The notes under the pieces were generated by a model. That model made no database searches. It saw only the letters and a list, made by a program, of their open reading frames with translations, and was not told where the DNA came from. This document shows, one piece after another, positions 25,932 through 34,941 of a stretch of DNA of 37,609 nucleotides. The DNA is taken from positions 1 through 37,609 of the forward strand of contig CAJTYH010000030.1 of the NCBI GenBank assembly GCA_910583675.1, given 5' to 3'. This stretch comes from an uncultured Muribaculaceae bacterium (lineage in GTDB: Bacteria; Bacteroidota; Bacteroidia; Bacteroidales; Muribaculaceae). Numbering within the stretch: the first letter of the stretch is position 1; every line of letters starts with the position of its first letter. The position numbers and the translations under genes are program-made.

Positions 25932-28900
25932 TTATTTTCTCAGCACCTTTTTGCCACCGACGATGATCACACCCTTGGCATCATCTCCCACGCGCTGCCC
26001 CATTATGTTATACTGTCTCCCATCCCTGTCGTTATCATCATCGACTGTCACGGCAGATATGCCTACCGTCGGATCTGCATCGAGCGGCATGCGCATCCAT
26101 GTGGAATTGTCATCCACATCACTTCCGGAAAGGGTCTCATGTACTGCAACAGTGCGTCTGTTCACGACATCCGTATTATGCAGCATATAGCAACAATACA
26201 TCTCCTCCTTGGCCGGTTTTCCGCCAAAGGCATCCCAAGGTATTGCGACTGTCACCACGTATCCATCGTCAACGGTGGATACTGTAGCCTTGGTTCCATC
26301 CGGCTCGGCTGTCACCCATCTGGTGCCGCTTCCGCATTGCAGGGTTACAGTGCCGTCGGCACCTATGCGGTAACGACGTGATCCTGTCTTTGCCAACGAG
26401 CGCGGTTTTCCGGGAGACAGGAACAGCTCAACACCGTCTGTGTCCCCTGCGTTGCCGCCGGTACTCACACAATCATCCTTCACTTTCACGCGGAAATAGA
26501 GATACCCGTCGTCCCACATGGAACGGATGCGGGCCTCGGCCTGCGACTCCGATCCGATGAAAAGCTCCTTCCGGTGCTTCTCCCAATCCTGCACACGGCC
26601 TGTCTGATGGCTGCTGATAGGCCGCATGATTATGCCTTCACTTGTCCATATGCCGCTCTGGCTCACACTTCCCTCTACGGTGCACACAGCCATAAGTGTG
26701 GAGTCGTTATACTGCATTATGCTGTTCCAGATGGCTCTTGCCCCACTGTTTGTGGCAAACGGGAACGGGAAAGAGCGTGCTATGAAGTTCTTGGCATTGC
26801 TGTCGCCGACGTACACGGCCATGCGCCCGTGCGTATCAGACGTATTGGGGTTGCGGTCTTCCCCGGAAGCGGCAGAGTATACGGTTTCACCCGTGTTGAG
26901 CTGTATTATGTAGGGCTGTCCGCAATAAACCTCGGAAGACAGGTAGTCTTTCGATGACCCGAAGATCGGCCAACGGTGTGAACTGCCTCCATCCACCTGA
27001 CCGCTTGCCCAGTTGTCGTCGGCATCGGTGTGCACAACCATAGGCTTGAAAGTGCCCATGAATCCTGGATCCTCGATTGCCACGGCTATCCCCTTGCGGT
27101 TCTTAAGATACACCGGCACAGGCATTCCGTCGCGCGAGCCGTTGCGGTAGGCTACAATCTCGGTACCGGGCTGCCAGCTGCGGCCGCCGTTGAACGAGCG
27201 CCGCATGGAGATGTTCTGCGAATTGCCGTTTGCACTTGCCTCGTTGGCAAAATATATCTGCAACTCACCGCTGGGAAGCTGAAGCATGGCCGGTTCCCAC
27301 ACGCCGAAGCCGTAGGTATCGGTAGCGGTGTAGATCACCTGCTCGTCCTCCCAGGTATGTCCGCCGTCCGATGAATATGCCGCCATGATCTTGCTCGGGC
27401 CGCGCGAGTTGTTATAATTAGTGCGGTACAGCCATGCATACATTAGTCTGCCGTCCTTCAATTCTATGATCTCGGCATTCTTGTTGGTATGCCATGCATC
27501 GCCCGGCATGGAGACGGTGGCCTTAGTCCAGTCTCCGTAAGCATCATACTGCCAGTGTATGAAATTGTCGCCGCCGATATTGCTGCCACCAGTACTGTAG
27601 ACCATCACATAAGTACCGTCCGACAACCTTATCGCACGTCCGTAGCTTCCTCCGCCTATATAGCGCTGGCTGTTGTGCCGCCATGCTATGCGCACACCGT
27701 CGGCATACGTCTGGTTGTCGGAAATCTCCTGCATGGGTTCGTCGTTGTCGCCGTCACCTTCCATGCATACTTTGCTGTCAAACGCGAAGGTCAGGGCACG
27801 TCTGTATACTCCATATCCGAGTTCCTTGAGCAACAACGAATTGGCAGGTATGTCAATGGTATACGCCCCTGCCGGCAGCTCCTTGTTGAGCGTAAGGCGC
27901 ACACTCGTGTGGTGCCATTCATTGTCAAAACAGTTGGTCGCAGACGTTCCGTAAGCCACCACATGGCCGTCGGCATCGCTCACGGTCACATTCCCGACCA
28001 CACCGTGCTCGAAAGCCATGTCTTCCGTGCCGTCGAACGTGATGCACACGTGTGCCCTGTCACCTTTGCGGTATTCCACCTGTGCCACCGTTGCTATCTC
28101 CTCCCCTTCCCCGGGATGTGAAGCATCCTTGCCGAGATAGAAGAGATTGAAGTTGTCGAACAATATCCATGAGCTTCCCATACCGCCGTTTACGCCGACA
28201 CCTAGACGGAGACGGCCGTCGGACACGGTCACCACCGCCTGTTCAGTCAGGCCGCGCCCGTCAAACATGTGGTTTGCGATCTGCTGCACCCCGTCGGGCA
28301 TGTACTGTCCGTTATCCAATTGCTTGGTATTGTATTTGTCGGTACGTGCGTCGGCTGCCAGAGTGTAGACATTCACCATCGGCACCTGTTCTTCACCGGC
28401 GAAGACATATCCCTTGGTTGTTTCGCTCCCGCTTTGGAAAGCGTCAAGATGACTGGCACTGATTTCGCTGTTGGGTGTTGGCGAATAGATCGCCTGTGCG
28501 CTCACGGCATATCTGCCGTCTGGCAGCCCTGACAGTTCCTGGTAGACCTCCATCCACTTTATGCCCCACATCTCCCATACTCGGTTGCAGTGGTAAAGGT
28601 CGTCGCCACCCACGCTGTTGCTCCCCCATGCGCCCTGCCACTTCATGCGGCGTTCGTCGGCAATCGGGAAAGTAGCGCCATAGACAGCCCACGACAGATC
28701 AGCGGGGGCGGTTTCAGAGGCATTGCGGGTATCTACGGCCATACGCTCCATCCTGGTCACGATCTGCCATGTGTCGCCCGTGGTAGCCTTGTTTGTAATC
28801 ATTCCGTTGCCGTCGGCTCCAAGCGTATACTCTCCTGAGGTGATTTTCACACCGTTGCCTGTATCGCCATCGGCCTTGGTTATAGTCCATACGGTCACGG

Positions 28901-29210
28901 CATCACCGGTATCCATATAAAGGTTTCCGGCATTGATGGAGTGGTTGTGTCCCAGTTTCGGATCCAGTTGCCAACCGCCATCCCTACGTGTCATGGCCAC
29001 GTCAATCCCCCTCTTGCCAAGCTCCGCACGCGAGGTATATCGCTGTGGGTTGGTATAATTGTCACCAAGCCAAAGACCGGTCTCCACATTGTACAAATAA
29101 TAGTCGCCATTGATGAGATCATCAGGCGAAACGCCTTTATATGGCGAGGACTGCGCGGCAGCCGACAGGCCGATACCACAGCCGACAATAACAGACAATA
29201 ATCGGTTCAT
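25932..29210 (-). CDS. Secreted sialidase-fold beta-propeller glycosidase
   Basis: 1092 residues with a signal peptide ending in SAAAQ. Residues about 25-370 look like carbohydrate-binding and lectin-like beta domains, and 370-500 like another beta-sandwich. The propeller runs from about 505 to 870 with two Asp boxes, SSDGGHTW (ending Trp620) and SFNGGRSW (ending Trp679). It also has GVWEPAMLQLPSGELQIYF and GMPVPVYLKNRKGIAVAIED. Residues about 875-1045 resemble a CBM9-like domain (DDGYLYFRVKVKDD and DGVELFLSPGK). The last 30 residues (YNIMGQRV to GGKKVLRK) resemble the short C-terminal tail of many Bacteroidales secreted proteins. It could be a GH33-like sialidase or a GH93-like exo-arabinanase. 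The classical Arg-Ile-Pro sialidase motif is not visible: the first propeller strand reads GRAIRLSDG. I therefore lean towards GH93-like. Monocistronic. Confidence 0.78.
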   Translation of the reverse strand: MNRLLSVIVGCGIGLSAAAQSSPYKGVSPDDLINGDYYLYNVETGLWLGDNYTNPQRYTSRAELGKRGIDVAMTRRDGGWQLDPKLGHNHSINAGNLYMDTGDAVTVWTITKADGDTGNGVKITSGEYTLGADGNGMITNKATTGDTWQIVTRMERMAVDTRNASETAPADLSWAVYGATFPIADERRMKWQGAWGSNSVGGDDLYHCNRVWEMWGIKWMEVYQELSGLPDGRYAVSAQAIYSPTPNSEISASHLDAFQSGSETTKGYVFAGEEQVPMVNVYTLAADARTDKYNTKQLDNGQYMPDGVQQIANHMFDGRGLTEQAVVTVSDGRLRLGVGVNGGMGSSWILFDNFNLFYLGKDASHPGEGEEIATVAQVEYRKGDRAHVCITFDGTEDMAFEHGVVGNVTVSDADGHVVAYGTSATNCFDNEWHHTSVRLTLNKELPAGAYTIDIPANSLLLKELGYGVYRRALTFAFDSKVCMEGDGDNDEPMQEISDNQTYADGVRIAWRHNSQRYIGGGSYGRAIRLSDGTYVMVYSTGGSNIGGDNFIHWQYDAYGDWTKATVSMPGDAWHTNKNAEIIELKDGRLMYAWLYRTNYNNSRGPSKIMAAYSSDGGHTWEDEQVIYTATDTYGFGVWEPAMLQLPSGELQIYFANEASANGNSQNISMRRSFNGGRSWQPGTEIVAYRNGSRDGMPVPVYLKNRKGIAVAIEDPGFMGTFKPMVVHTDADDNWASGQVDGGSSHRWPIFGSSKDYLSSEVYCGQPYIIQLNTGETVYSAASGEDRNPNTSDTHGRMAVYVGDSNAKNFIARSFPFPFATNSGARAIWNSIMQYNDSTLMAVCTVEGSVSQSGIWTSEGIIMRPISSHQTGRVQDWEKHRKELFIGSESQAEARIRSMWDDGYLYFRVKVKDDCVSTGGNAGDTDGVELFLSPGKPRSLAKTGSRRYRIGADGTVTLQCGSGTRWVTAEPDGTKATVSTVDDGYVVTVAIPWDAFGGKPAKEEMYCCYMLHNTDVVNRRTVAVHETLSGSDVDDNSTWMRMPLDADPTVGISAVTVDDDNDRDGRQYNIMGQRVGDDAKGVIIVGGKKVLRK

Positions 29211-29241
29211 ACTTAGATTCGGTTATTTTTAAAAGTGTCTA

Positions 29242-29249
29242 CAAATATA
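29242..29249 (-). promoter_or_regulatory. -7 promoter element of the propeller glycosidase
   Basis: On the minus strand this is TATATTTG, a TAnnTTTG match. It predicts a transcript start near 29237, 27 nt before the ATG at 29210. No convincing -33. Confidence 0.5.
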
Positions 29250-29305
29250 CGGAGAATATTCGATGAGAAAAATAGCGAATGTCTGGTGACGGAAATTTTA
29301 GAAGA

Positions 29306-29343
29306 TTAAAAAACAGAGGCCATGCCGTATACGGCATAACCTC
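29306..29343 (-). terminator. Rho-independent terminator of unit 3
   Basis: The palindrome ATGCCGTATACGGCAT (29322-29337) is extended by GAGG (29316-29319) pairing with CCTC (29340-29343). On the minus strand the hairpin is followed by a run of six T. It ends the unit of the unknown lipoprotein at 29391. Confidence 0.85.
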
Positions 29344-29390
29344 ATGTTGTAAATTGAAAGCGGAAACACCGCTCCGAGTTCGCTCAATGC

Positions 29391-30281
29391 CTATTCACCA
29401 GGCTTGATAAGCACATAGACAGTATCCTGCTCAAGAGACAGCATGCCTATGGGTTTCCCTACATGAGCCGCAATATCTGACAGTTTCAGGGAAGGCAGTT
29501 CACTTACGGGAATCCTTACAGCCTCATCACTATTTTTCGGATTCATGCGGGGATACCTTTCATTTATGTAGACAAAAGGACGATCGTCAATAAACATCAA
29601 CACGAGCGAATTTGACTTCTCTTCAGGCAGTGCATTCGCATAATCTCGGCTACGAAGCAAAGACTCAACATATACCCGGCTATTGGCGGGATATGTGGAT
29701 AAATCATTTACTACTATGTCAGAGGATTTCGGGAAAGCCATAAGAAAATTCTCACGACGCACATCAAACCATTTTCCCTCAGCTTCCTGTAACGCATTAT
29801 AATCGGAAGATGGATCGTCAACATCCTCGCGCGTCTTTACAACGAGCTTCTGGCCGCCATCCTCGCCGGTCACAGAGAGGAGGAGGGATGCCGGTATGCG
29901 GTCAAACTCGGCGCGTGTAGCCTTGTCTCCATCAACCACAAACTCCTTGGCCTCGGGGAAAAGCATGTCTACATATATTTTCTTCGCTGCGATGAAACTG
30001 TTGTCGTCATGTTGCACAGCCATGCAATATTCGCTATCAGACTTGCCGAGAACGGAAAGTTTTTCCAACGAGGTAAACAGTCCGGCATCCATCATTTCGG
30101 GTGTGAGGGTCGCCCCTTTGATTACGAAAATGTTATACATTCCGGACTCCGTTACTGTATCCCCCGCTGCAATCAGCGCGTCAATGCGCTCCATGGCGGG
30201 AGATGCCTTCTGGGTGCAACTACCCATAGAAATGGCGGCAAGTATCATTGCCGCGACGATGGTAAATGCAGGTAATCTCAT
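29391..30281 (-). CDS. Unknown lipoprotein of the TlpA-like locus
   Basis: 296 residues, not recognised. The signal peptide ends in the lipobox SMGSC (Cys22). The mature part is acidic and has alternating strands and helices without cysteines. The C-terminal section runs LVLMFIDDRPFVYINE, then a helix, then IGMLSLEQDTVYVLIKPGE. That layout is loosely reminiscent of the TonB-plug-like modules that Bacteroidota attach to other proteins, but I cannot claim homology. The gene lies 33 nt after the WDDPN TlpA paralogue and before a good terminator, so the two form one unit. A partner or inhibitor role in that unit is only an inference. Confidence 0.75.
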   Translation of the reverse strand: MRLPAFTIVAAMILAAISMGSCTQKASPAMERIDALIAAGDTVTESGMYNIFVIKGATLTPEMMDAGLFTSLEKLSVLGKSDSEYCMAVQHDDNSFIAAKKIYVDMLFPEAKEFVVDGDKATRAEFDRIPASLLLSVTGEDGGQKLVVKTREDVDDPSSDYNALQEAEGKWFDVRRENFLMAFPKSSDIVVNDLSTYPANSRVYVESLLRSRDYANALPEEKSNSLVLMFIDDRPFVYINERYPRMNPKNSDEAVRIPVSELPSLKLSDIAAHVGKPIGMLSLEQDTVYVLIKPGE

Positions 30282-30314
30282 ATAACAAGCAAATGTAAAA
30301 TATTAATATTCAGT

Positions 30315-31871
30315 TTATTTAGTAATCCCTTCTAGGAATTCGCCGTAGCACTCTGCACCGGGGAATGATGGCAGCGCCACCACGAGCTTGTGTGCGCGGT
30401 CAAAGAACAGGTAGGAAAGCGGAGATCCGGTATCCAGACCGAAGTCCCTCCCGATCGTGTCATAGGTCGCGTCGTCAATCCGTATGTTGGCACCGCCAAA
30501 CCGTGCGGCCAAGTTCTTCCACATGCGTGTCTCCCCTCTCTCATCACAAATATTGAGTATGGCCAACCCCTTGTCGGCGAACTTCCCGTTCATTTCCTTA
30601 CCGGTGAAATACTTGTTGATATTCGGATCGTCCCACGGGTGCGAAAGCGCGACGACAACCGGGCGTCCGGGGTAGTTCTTGTCAAGGTATTCCTGTAGGT
30701 TGAATTTTTCTGCGACAAGGTCATTCAACGTGACTGATGAGCTATCTTTCAGGGCGGTAACGAGGCGGTCGTTTTCAGCAAGCAATATCTTGCCGAGATC
30801 ATCGGTATAACCCTCGTTTATGTTTTTCACCTGCGTATCGGTAAGCGGTCTCATGGCTTCCATCTGCCTGACGTATGACAGGCCGGAAAGGAGGTCAAGC
30901 AGCAATTTCGGCCTTTCTTTCATGGCCGGTTCCAACGCGCGACTTACCGTCTGTTGCCACTGTGCCACCGGTGTCTCCCCTATCTCCTTGAATTCCGCGC
31001 ACGGGATGTCAAGAATCCCTCTCAGCAATGCCCTCTGACTGATAAGCTCGTTGTTCAGAAGGAACACGTCCGGTGCATAATCGATGCTGTCAAGAAACGA
31101 ATATGACTCCATAGGAGGATTCCCGACCTCTATTCCGGCCACGGCTTCGGCATACTTCTGATAAGGCAGTATGCAGTCTGCGGCAAAAACTACTTTCAGA
31201 TTGTTCATCACCCAGTCCGATGCCGCCTTTGGCACGGTGAAATCGCCGATGGTACGGCTCACATAGCGCGGCCACACGGTGTCTGTCTCATATGCGCGAA
31301 CCTCCTGCCAAGGGAGTTTATAGACCTCGGCATCTTGCTCTATCAATCGTGGCACGTCCATGCAAATGCCCTGCGTGAATATGCTTGAGATGTTCTGCCA
31401 ATCATCCATTGACAATGCGCTGTTCTTCAGAACCGGCATTTCGATTGGCCAGCCGTCTTCCGTCAAACTCCATTCAAGTTCAATAGGATTTTTCTGGTCG
31501 AACAGCAACATTGTGCCCCCTGTAAACCCACCGTTCAAGTATATCCTGATGCCGCCAATCTCCCGCATGCGTTCCACCGGCACTTCCGCAACAAACGTAT
31601 CACCCTCGCGTTCCAGAGGCGTAAACTCGCAGTACTGGCTGTTGTATGCAAAAATGGGCAACGTAGTGGCGTATATCTCCATCACATCAAGCACACTGTC
31701 TGCCTTGAGGCTCGCTTCCCCCTCGGCATTTCCCCCGATCTTCATGTGCACGGACACTTTCGCCGTTCCGAGTTTGATGGCGTTTTCATCAGCCTGCTGT
31801 CCCTGCGTGGCACCGCACGACCAAAGGAGCAATGCGCTAAGCGCGGCAAGAAATAGTGATAGTCGTTTCAT
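30315..31871 (-). CDS. TlpA-type lipoprotein with lost thioredoxin site
   Basis: The ATG at 31871 gives 518 residues and a lipoprotein signal ending in LLWSC. An in-frame extension to 31946 adds 25 residues unlike a signal and is rejected. The order is an N-terminal beta domain (about 35-160, of DUF4369-like character, with IRIYLNGGFTGGTMLLFDQ), a helical middle domain (about 165-390) and a thioredoxin-like domain (about 395-518). At the thioredoxin site the sequence is Trp413-Asp-Asp-Pro-Asn417, where the paralogue at 33333 has WCAPC. Both cysteines are lost, so it cannot work as a disulfide oxidoreductase. The cis-Pro-like segment GSPLSYLFFD remains, so the fold is probably kept. A chaperone-like, peptide-binding or immunity role is possible. 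It is driven by the duplicated promoter block and cotranscribed with the 29391 lipoprotein. Confidence 0.85.
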   Translation of the reverse strand: MKRLSLFLAALSALLLWSCGATQGQQADENAIKLGTAKVSVHMKIGGNAEGEASLKADSVLDVMEIYATTLPIFAYNSQYCEFTPLEREGDTFVAEVPVERMREIGGIRIYLNGGFTGGTMLLFDQKNPIELEWSLTEDGWPIEMPVLKNSALSMDDWQNISSIFTQGICMDVPRLIEQDAEVYKLPWQEVRAYETDTVWPRYVSRTIGDFTVPKAASDWVMNNLKVVFAADCILPYQKYAEAVAGIEVGNPPMESYSFLDSIDYAPDVFLLNNELISQRALLRGILDIPCAEFKEIGETPVAQWQQTVSRALEPAMKERPKLLLDLLSGLSYVRQMEAMRPLTDTQVKNINEGYTDDLGKILLAENDRLVTALKDSSSVTLNDLVAEKFNLQEYLDKNYPGRPVVVALSHPWDDPNINKYFTGKEMNGKFADKGLAILNICDERGETRMWKNLAARFGGANIRIDDATYDTIGRDFGLDTGSPLSYLFFDRAHKLVVALPSFPGAECYGEFLEGITK

Positions 31872-31942
31872 GATATTATTGTATTTATTATTCGTTGATC
31901 TTTCGGAATATGCGCTATCACGATTTAGATTAAGTCCCAGAT

Positions 31943-32027
31943 TCAAGTCACCGCAAAGGTAGCGAATTTATCCAACATTTGTAGCATGAACAGCCACTTT
32001 TTTGGGCTTTCCTAAAAAATATTCCAA
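31943..32027 (-). promoter_or_regulatory. Duplicated promoter block, copy A
   Basis: About 85 bp that recur, with some eight or nine differences, at 36958-37041. On the minus strand it carries the -7 element TACCTTTG (31961-31954), giving a start near 31949 and a leader of about 78 nt to the ATG at 31871. There is no -33 TTG at the usual distance, so the conserved upstream part may bind an activator. Confidence 0.75.
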
Positions 32028-32040
32028 TGAGTAAACCCCA

Positions 32041-32102
32041 CACCTCGCACCTGAGGTGCTTGATGCGGGGCTACAATTTCACAAGCCTTCTCCGAAGGCT
32101 TG
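32041..32102 (-). terminator. Two hairpins after unit 2
   Basis: CAAGCCTTC (32082-32090) pairs with GAAGGCTTG (32094-32102) around a 3-nt loop. CACCTC (32041-32046) pairs with GAGGTG (32053-32058) around a 6-nt loop. They follow the stop of the gene at 32130 and precede promoter copy A. Confidence 0.65.
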
Positions 32103-32129
32103 ACGGGCTGTCGTACTATTTGAGGCCGC

Positions 32130-33275
32130 TCACTTTTTCAGCTTGGCTTTCAGGGCTTCCATAGGGAGCATGGCAATTCCCGGGTTAACACCGTTTTCAC
32201 CGGTTATGCGGTTCATCACATCCGCAGGTACGACAAACAGCAGATTGTCCTGCCAGATTGCCACCGGCCACGAGCAGAGGGTATGACCATTGATGTCAAG
32301 CGAGATTCCCCAACTGCCTTCCTCACCCTTCCTGCTGTAGGCCATCTTGCCCGATTCGCAATCAAATATGCAATTATAGACATTTCCTCCGTTCTCAAAC
32401 CGGCAGAAGAGGTAATCCCCGAATTTGTCAATAAACTGCAGATCTATGTACGGCTCAAGCGCCTTGAAGTAATCCTGGGCATTTCCCACCCGCCTGATCG
32501 TCAGATCCTCGGGGACTTTCTTGTCACCGAAATCCAACGCCACTATCGGATGCGCCCCACCGGCAAACGACACCTCGTAGACCGTGTCATTGAGGAAGAC
32601 ATTCAACCCCTTGCCGTCCTGCTTCAAAGGATATATCACGTAGAAATGATCCTGTTGAGGTTGCATGCGCAAAGGCAGAGGCACCGAATCCACCGCCTCC
32701 AAGCGATTGTTCAACCGATATAGGCACACCTGCCCTCCGGCAAAGCCAAGGGCGTTTGTAGCGATGAAACTGCTGTCCGATTCGAAATCGATGTCGCCAT
32801 AGAGCGGTCTCCGCACCGTCTGTGTAGCCTCGTTGCCGACCCCGTATTGACTTGCAGTAGTCACGTTGTCTTGCCAACTGTTCTTGAAAATCAATAGACT
32901 TTCGTCATTTCCGGCGAAAACCGCCCCGGACATAGCGCGTGGTGAGCCGACGTCCATCAGCAGCCTTCCGGAAGGCAGCTCATACAGGCATACCGCATGG
33001 TTGTTTGCAACCACCATCCGATCACCACAAATCTCCTCTACCCCGAAACCGTTAGACAGTGCGCCCTTGGTGTCTTTCAACTCAAGAACCTGATCAGGTT
33101 TCAGGCTACAGCTGATCTCCTCGTCAAGATTTGACAGACACTCCGTCAAATCGAAATTAACAAGCGCCGGCGTTTCTTTACTTTCCGATGTTTTTACCTG
33201 ACCAGTGTTCGTACAGTTGCTCATCAGTGTCACACCCATGATCGCAACCAGTTCAGTTACCCTTTTTCTTAACAT
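32130..33275 (-). CDS. Lipoprotein with propeller-like (TolB-like) repeats
   Basis: 381 residues. The lipobox is LMSNC (Cys21). The mature protein is almost all beta-strand, with repeating blade-like segments such as RMVVANNHAVCLYELPSGRLL, SGAVFAGNDESLLIFKN and FGDYLFCRFENGGNVYNCIFDCESGKM. This fits the six-bladed propeller lipoproteins (BF3164/TolB-like) that are common in Bacteroidales and often sit beside small secreted cysteine-rich peptides and thioredoxin-like proteins. That family call is from memory of the pattern and is moderate. It begins 57 nt after the WCAPC paralogue and is probably cotranscribed with it. Function unknown; a periplasmic binding or scaffold role is possible. Confidence 0.72.
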   Translation of the reverse strand: MLRKRVTELVAIMGVTLMSNCTNTGQVKTSESKETPALVNFDLTECLSNLDEEISCSLKPDQVLELKDTKGALSNGFGVEEICGDRMVVANNHAVCLYELPSGRLLMDVGSPRAMSGAVFAGNDESLLIFKNSWQDNVTTASQYGVGNEATQTVRRPLYGDIDFESDSSFIATNALGFAGGQVCLYRLNNRLEAVDSVPLPLRMQPQQDHFYVIYPLKQDGKGLNVFLNDTVYEVSFAGGAHPIVALDFGDKKVPEDLTIRRVGNAQDYFKALEPYIDLQFIDKFGDYLFCRFENGGNVYNCIFDCESGKMAYSRKGEEGSWGISLDINGHTLCSWPVAIWQDNLLFVVPADVMNRITGENGVNPGIAMLPMEALKAKLKK

Positions 33276-33332
33276 AGCACAATTACAATTATCTCAATAA
33301 ATTCAAATATATCCAATATAGTAGCCACCCCA

Positions 33333-34868
33333 TCACTTGGCGATCTCGTCAAGAAGCTCGCCGTAGCGCTTCAGGCCGGGGAAAGCCGTCTGGGCATGCA
33401 CCAACTTGTGGGAGCGGTCGAAGAACAGATAGGAGGGGAAGCCGGTGAAACCATACTTGGCAAGCAACGCATCCGAGGCATCCATGCTTATGCGCACCTG
33501 ATCTCCGCCTATTTTGGCAGCCTGTTTCTTCCAAGCCTCAGCCGGGGAGGATTCGTTGCTCACATACAGGAACACCAGATCCGGCCCTGCAAAACTGTGT
33601 TTTATATCCTCAGTCTGCGATATGGCGCTCAGGCAGGGGGCGCACCACGTATTCCACAGATCCACCACCACGGGCTTGCCCGCATAGTTCCTGTCTATGT
33701 ATTCCTGCAATGTGAACTCCTCGCCGATCAGGTCTTGCAGGGAAGCCTTGTCATTTCTCATGGCAAGCGAGCGGTCGTTTTTCGCGAGCACGATCTTGCC
33801 TATGTCATCGGTAAACCCGTCGCTGATGTTCTTTTTCTGGATCTCCGTCAACGGCTCCCCATCCTCTATCTGCAGTACATACGACATACCCGCAAGCAGG
33901 TCGAGCAGCAACTTGGGACGCTCCTTCATCGCCGGCTCCAGTTTGCGGTCGGCCATCTCCTCCCACTGCGCAACCGGTGTCTCACCGATCCTTTCAAATC
34001 CACCACCGGCGTAATCAAGGATCGACTGCAACAGCCACCCTATAGACATCAGCGTATTGGTCTTAAGAAACACGTCAGGGGAATAGTCTATGCTGTCAAG
34101 GAAAGTATATGCCTCCATTGGCGGTTCATCCACCTTTAAGCCCGCAAGCTCATCCGCGTTCTTGACATAAGGCAATATGCAGTATGACGCAAATGCTATT
34201 TTCAGGTCATTCATTAACCAATCCGAAACTTCCTCGGGAATTGAATATTTACCCAGGGCCTCTTTCTGATATTGTGGCCATATGGAATCAATTTGGTAAG
34301 ACCGCACTGCCTTCCAGGATTCATTATATAAATCCTTATTCTTCGGAACGAACATAAACGGATTTACAGTAACCGACCCGCTCAATATACAAGAAACATT
34401 CGCCCATTTTTGCATGTCCAATTCCTGATAATCTACAGAAAACAATGTACCATCCTCCGACATATATATTTTTATCCATACCGGTTCTTCCTGTCTGAAA
34501 ACTAATAATGTCCCACCTTGGAGCACCCCATTAACAGACCATCTTACATTACCAATTTCTTGCAATCGCTCCACCGGTATCTCTCCATAAAACATATCCC
34601 TATTGCGATTGAGAAGTTGCACTTGATCATCCAGGTTTTTTGCAAAGACCGATACCGTCGCAGCATAAAGATCTATTGAGTTAAGCAGACTGTCTACATT
34701 GGCTTCATTTGATTCCGTTTTATGATCGGACAAAATATGTATTTTCACCCCCAACTTGACCGTTCCAAGGCGAATCGCATTTTCCTTGCCCGAACAGATT
34801 TGATCCTCTCCGTTCAACCAAATGAATGCACATAATACTGCAACAAAAAACAACAATAGCTTTCTCAT
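33333..34868 (-). CDS. TlpA-type thioredoxin-like protein with WCAPC site
   Basis: 511 residues. An N-terminal signal peptide (about 1-20) has no clear lipobox. The domains match the paralogue at 30315: beta domain (about 30-155), helical domain (about 160-385, with YTFLDSIDYSPDVFL and KERPKLLLDLLAGMSYV) and TlpA/thioredoxin domain (about 390-511). The active site is WNTWCAPC, with Trp408-Cys409-Ala-Pro-Cys412, and the cis-Pro region is GFPSYLFFD. It is expected to reduce or exchange disulfides in the periplasm. It is the only one of the three paralogues here with a complete site. Base composition changes within the gene: the C-terminal coding part is GC-rich and the N-terminal part (from about 34230) is AT-rich, which suggests mosaic origin. 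Confidence 0.88.
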   Translation of the reverse strand: MRKLLLFFVAVLCAFIWLNGEDQICSGKENAIRLGTVKLGVKIHILSDHKTESNEANVDSLLNSIDLYAATVSVFAKNLDDQVQLLNRNRDMFYGEIPVERLQEIGNVRWSVNGVLQGGTLLVFRQEEPVWIKIYMSEDGTLFSVDYQELDMQKWANVSCILSGSVTVNPFMFVPKNKDLYNESWKAVRSYQIDSIWPQYQKEALGKYSIPEEVSDWLMNDLKIAFASYCILPYVKNADELAGLKVDEPPMEAYTFLDSIDYSPDVFLKTNTLMSIGWLLQSILDYAGGGFERIGETPVAQWEEMADRKLEPAMKERPKLLLDLLAGMSYVLQIEDGEPLTEIQKKNISDGFTDDIGKIVLAKNDRSLAMRNDKASLQDLIGEEFTLQEYIDRNYAGKPVVVDLWNTWCAPCLSAISQTEDIKHSFAGPDLVFLYVSNESSPAEAWKKQAAKIGGDQVRISMDASDALLAKYGFTGFPSYLFFDRSHKLVHAQTAFPGLKRYGELLDEIAK

Positions 34869-34941
34869 GATTCTATACTTATATCTCTAAATAAATGACG
34901 GTTCGGTTGTATATCTTGGGAAGCTACTTCTTAACTACAAT

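Noticed and set aside
25932..29210. Confident sialidase (NanH) call
   Set aside because: Asp boxes alone occur in several propeller families; the Arg-Ile-Pro motif is not seen, so the family is left open.
31872..31946. 25-codon N-terminal extension of the Cys-less TlpA paralogue
   Set aside because: The downstream ATG gives a clean lipoprotein signal peptide; the extension is polar and overlaps the predicted transcript start.
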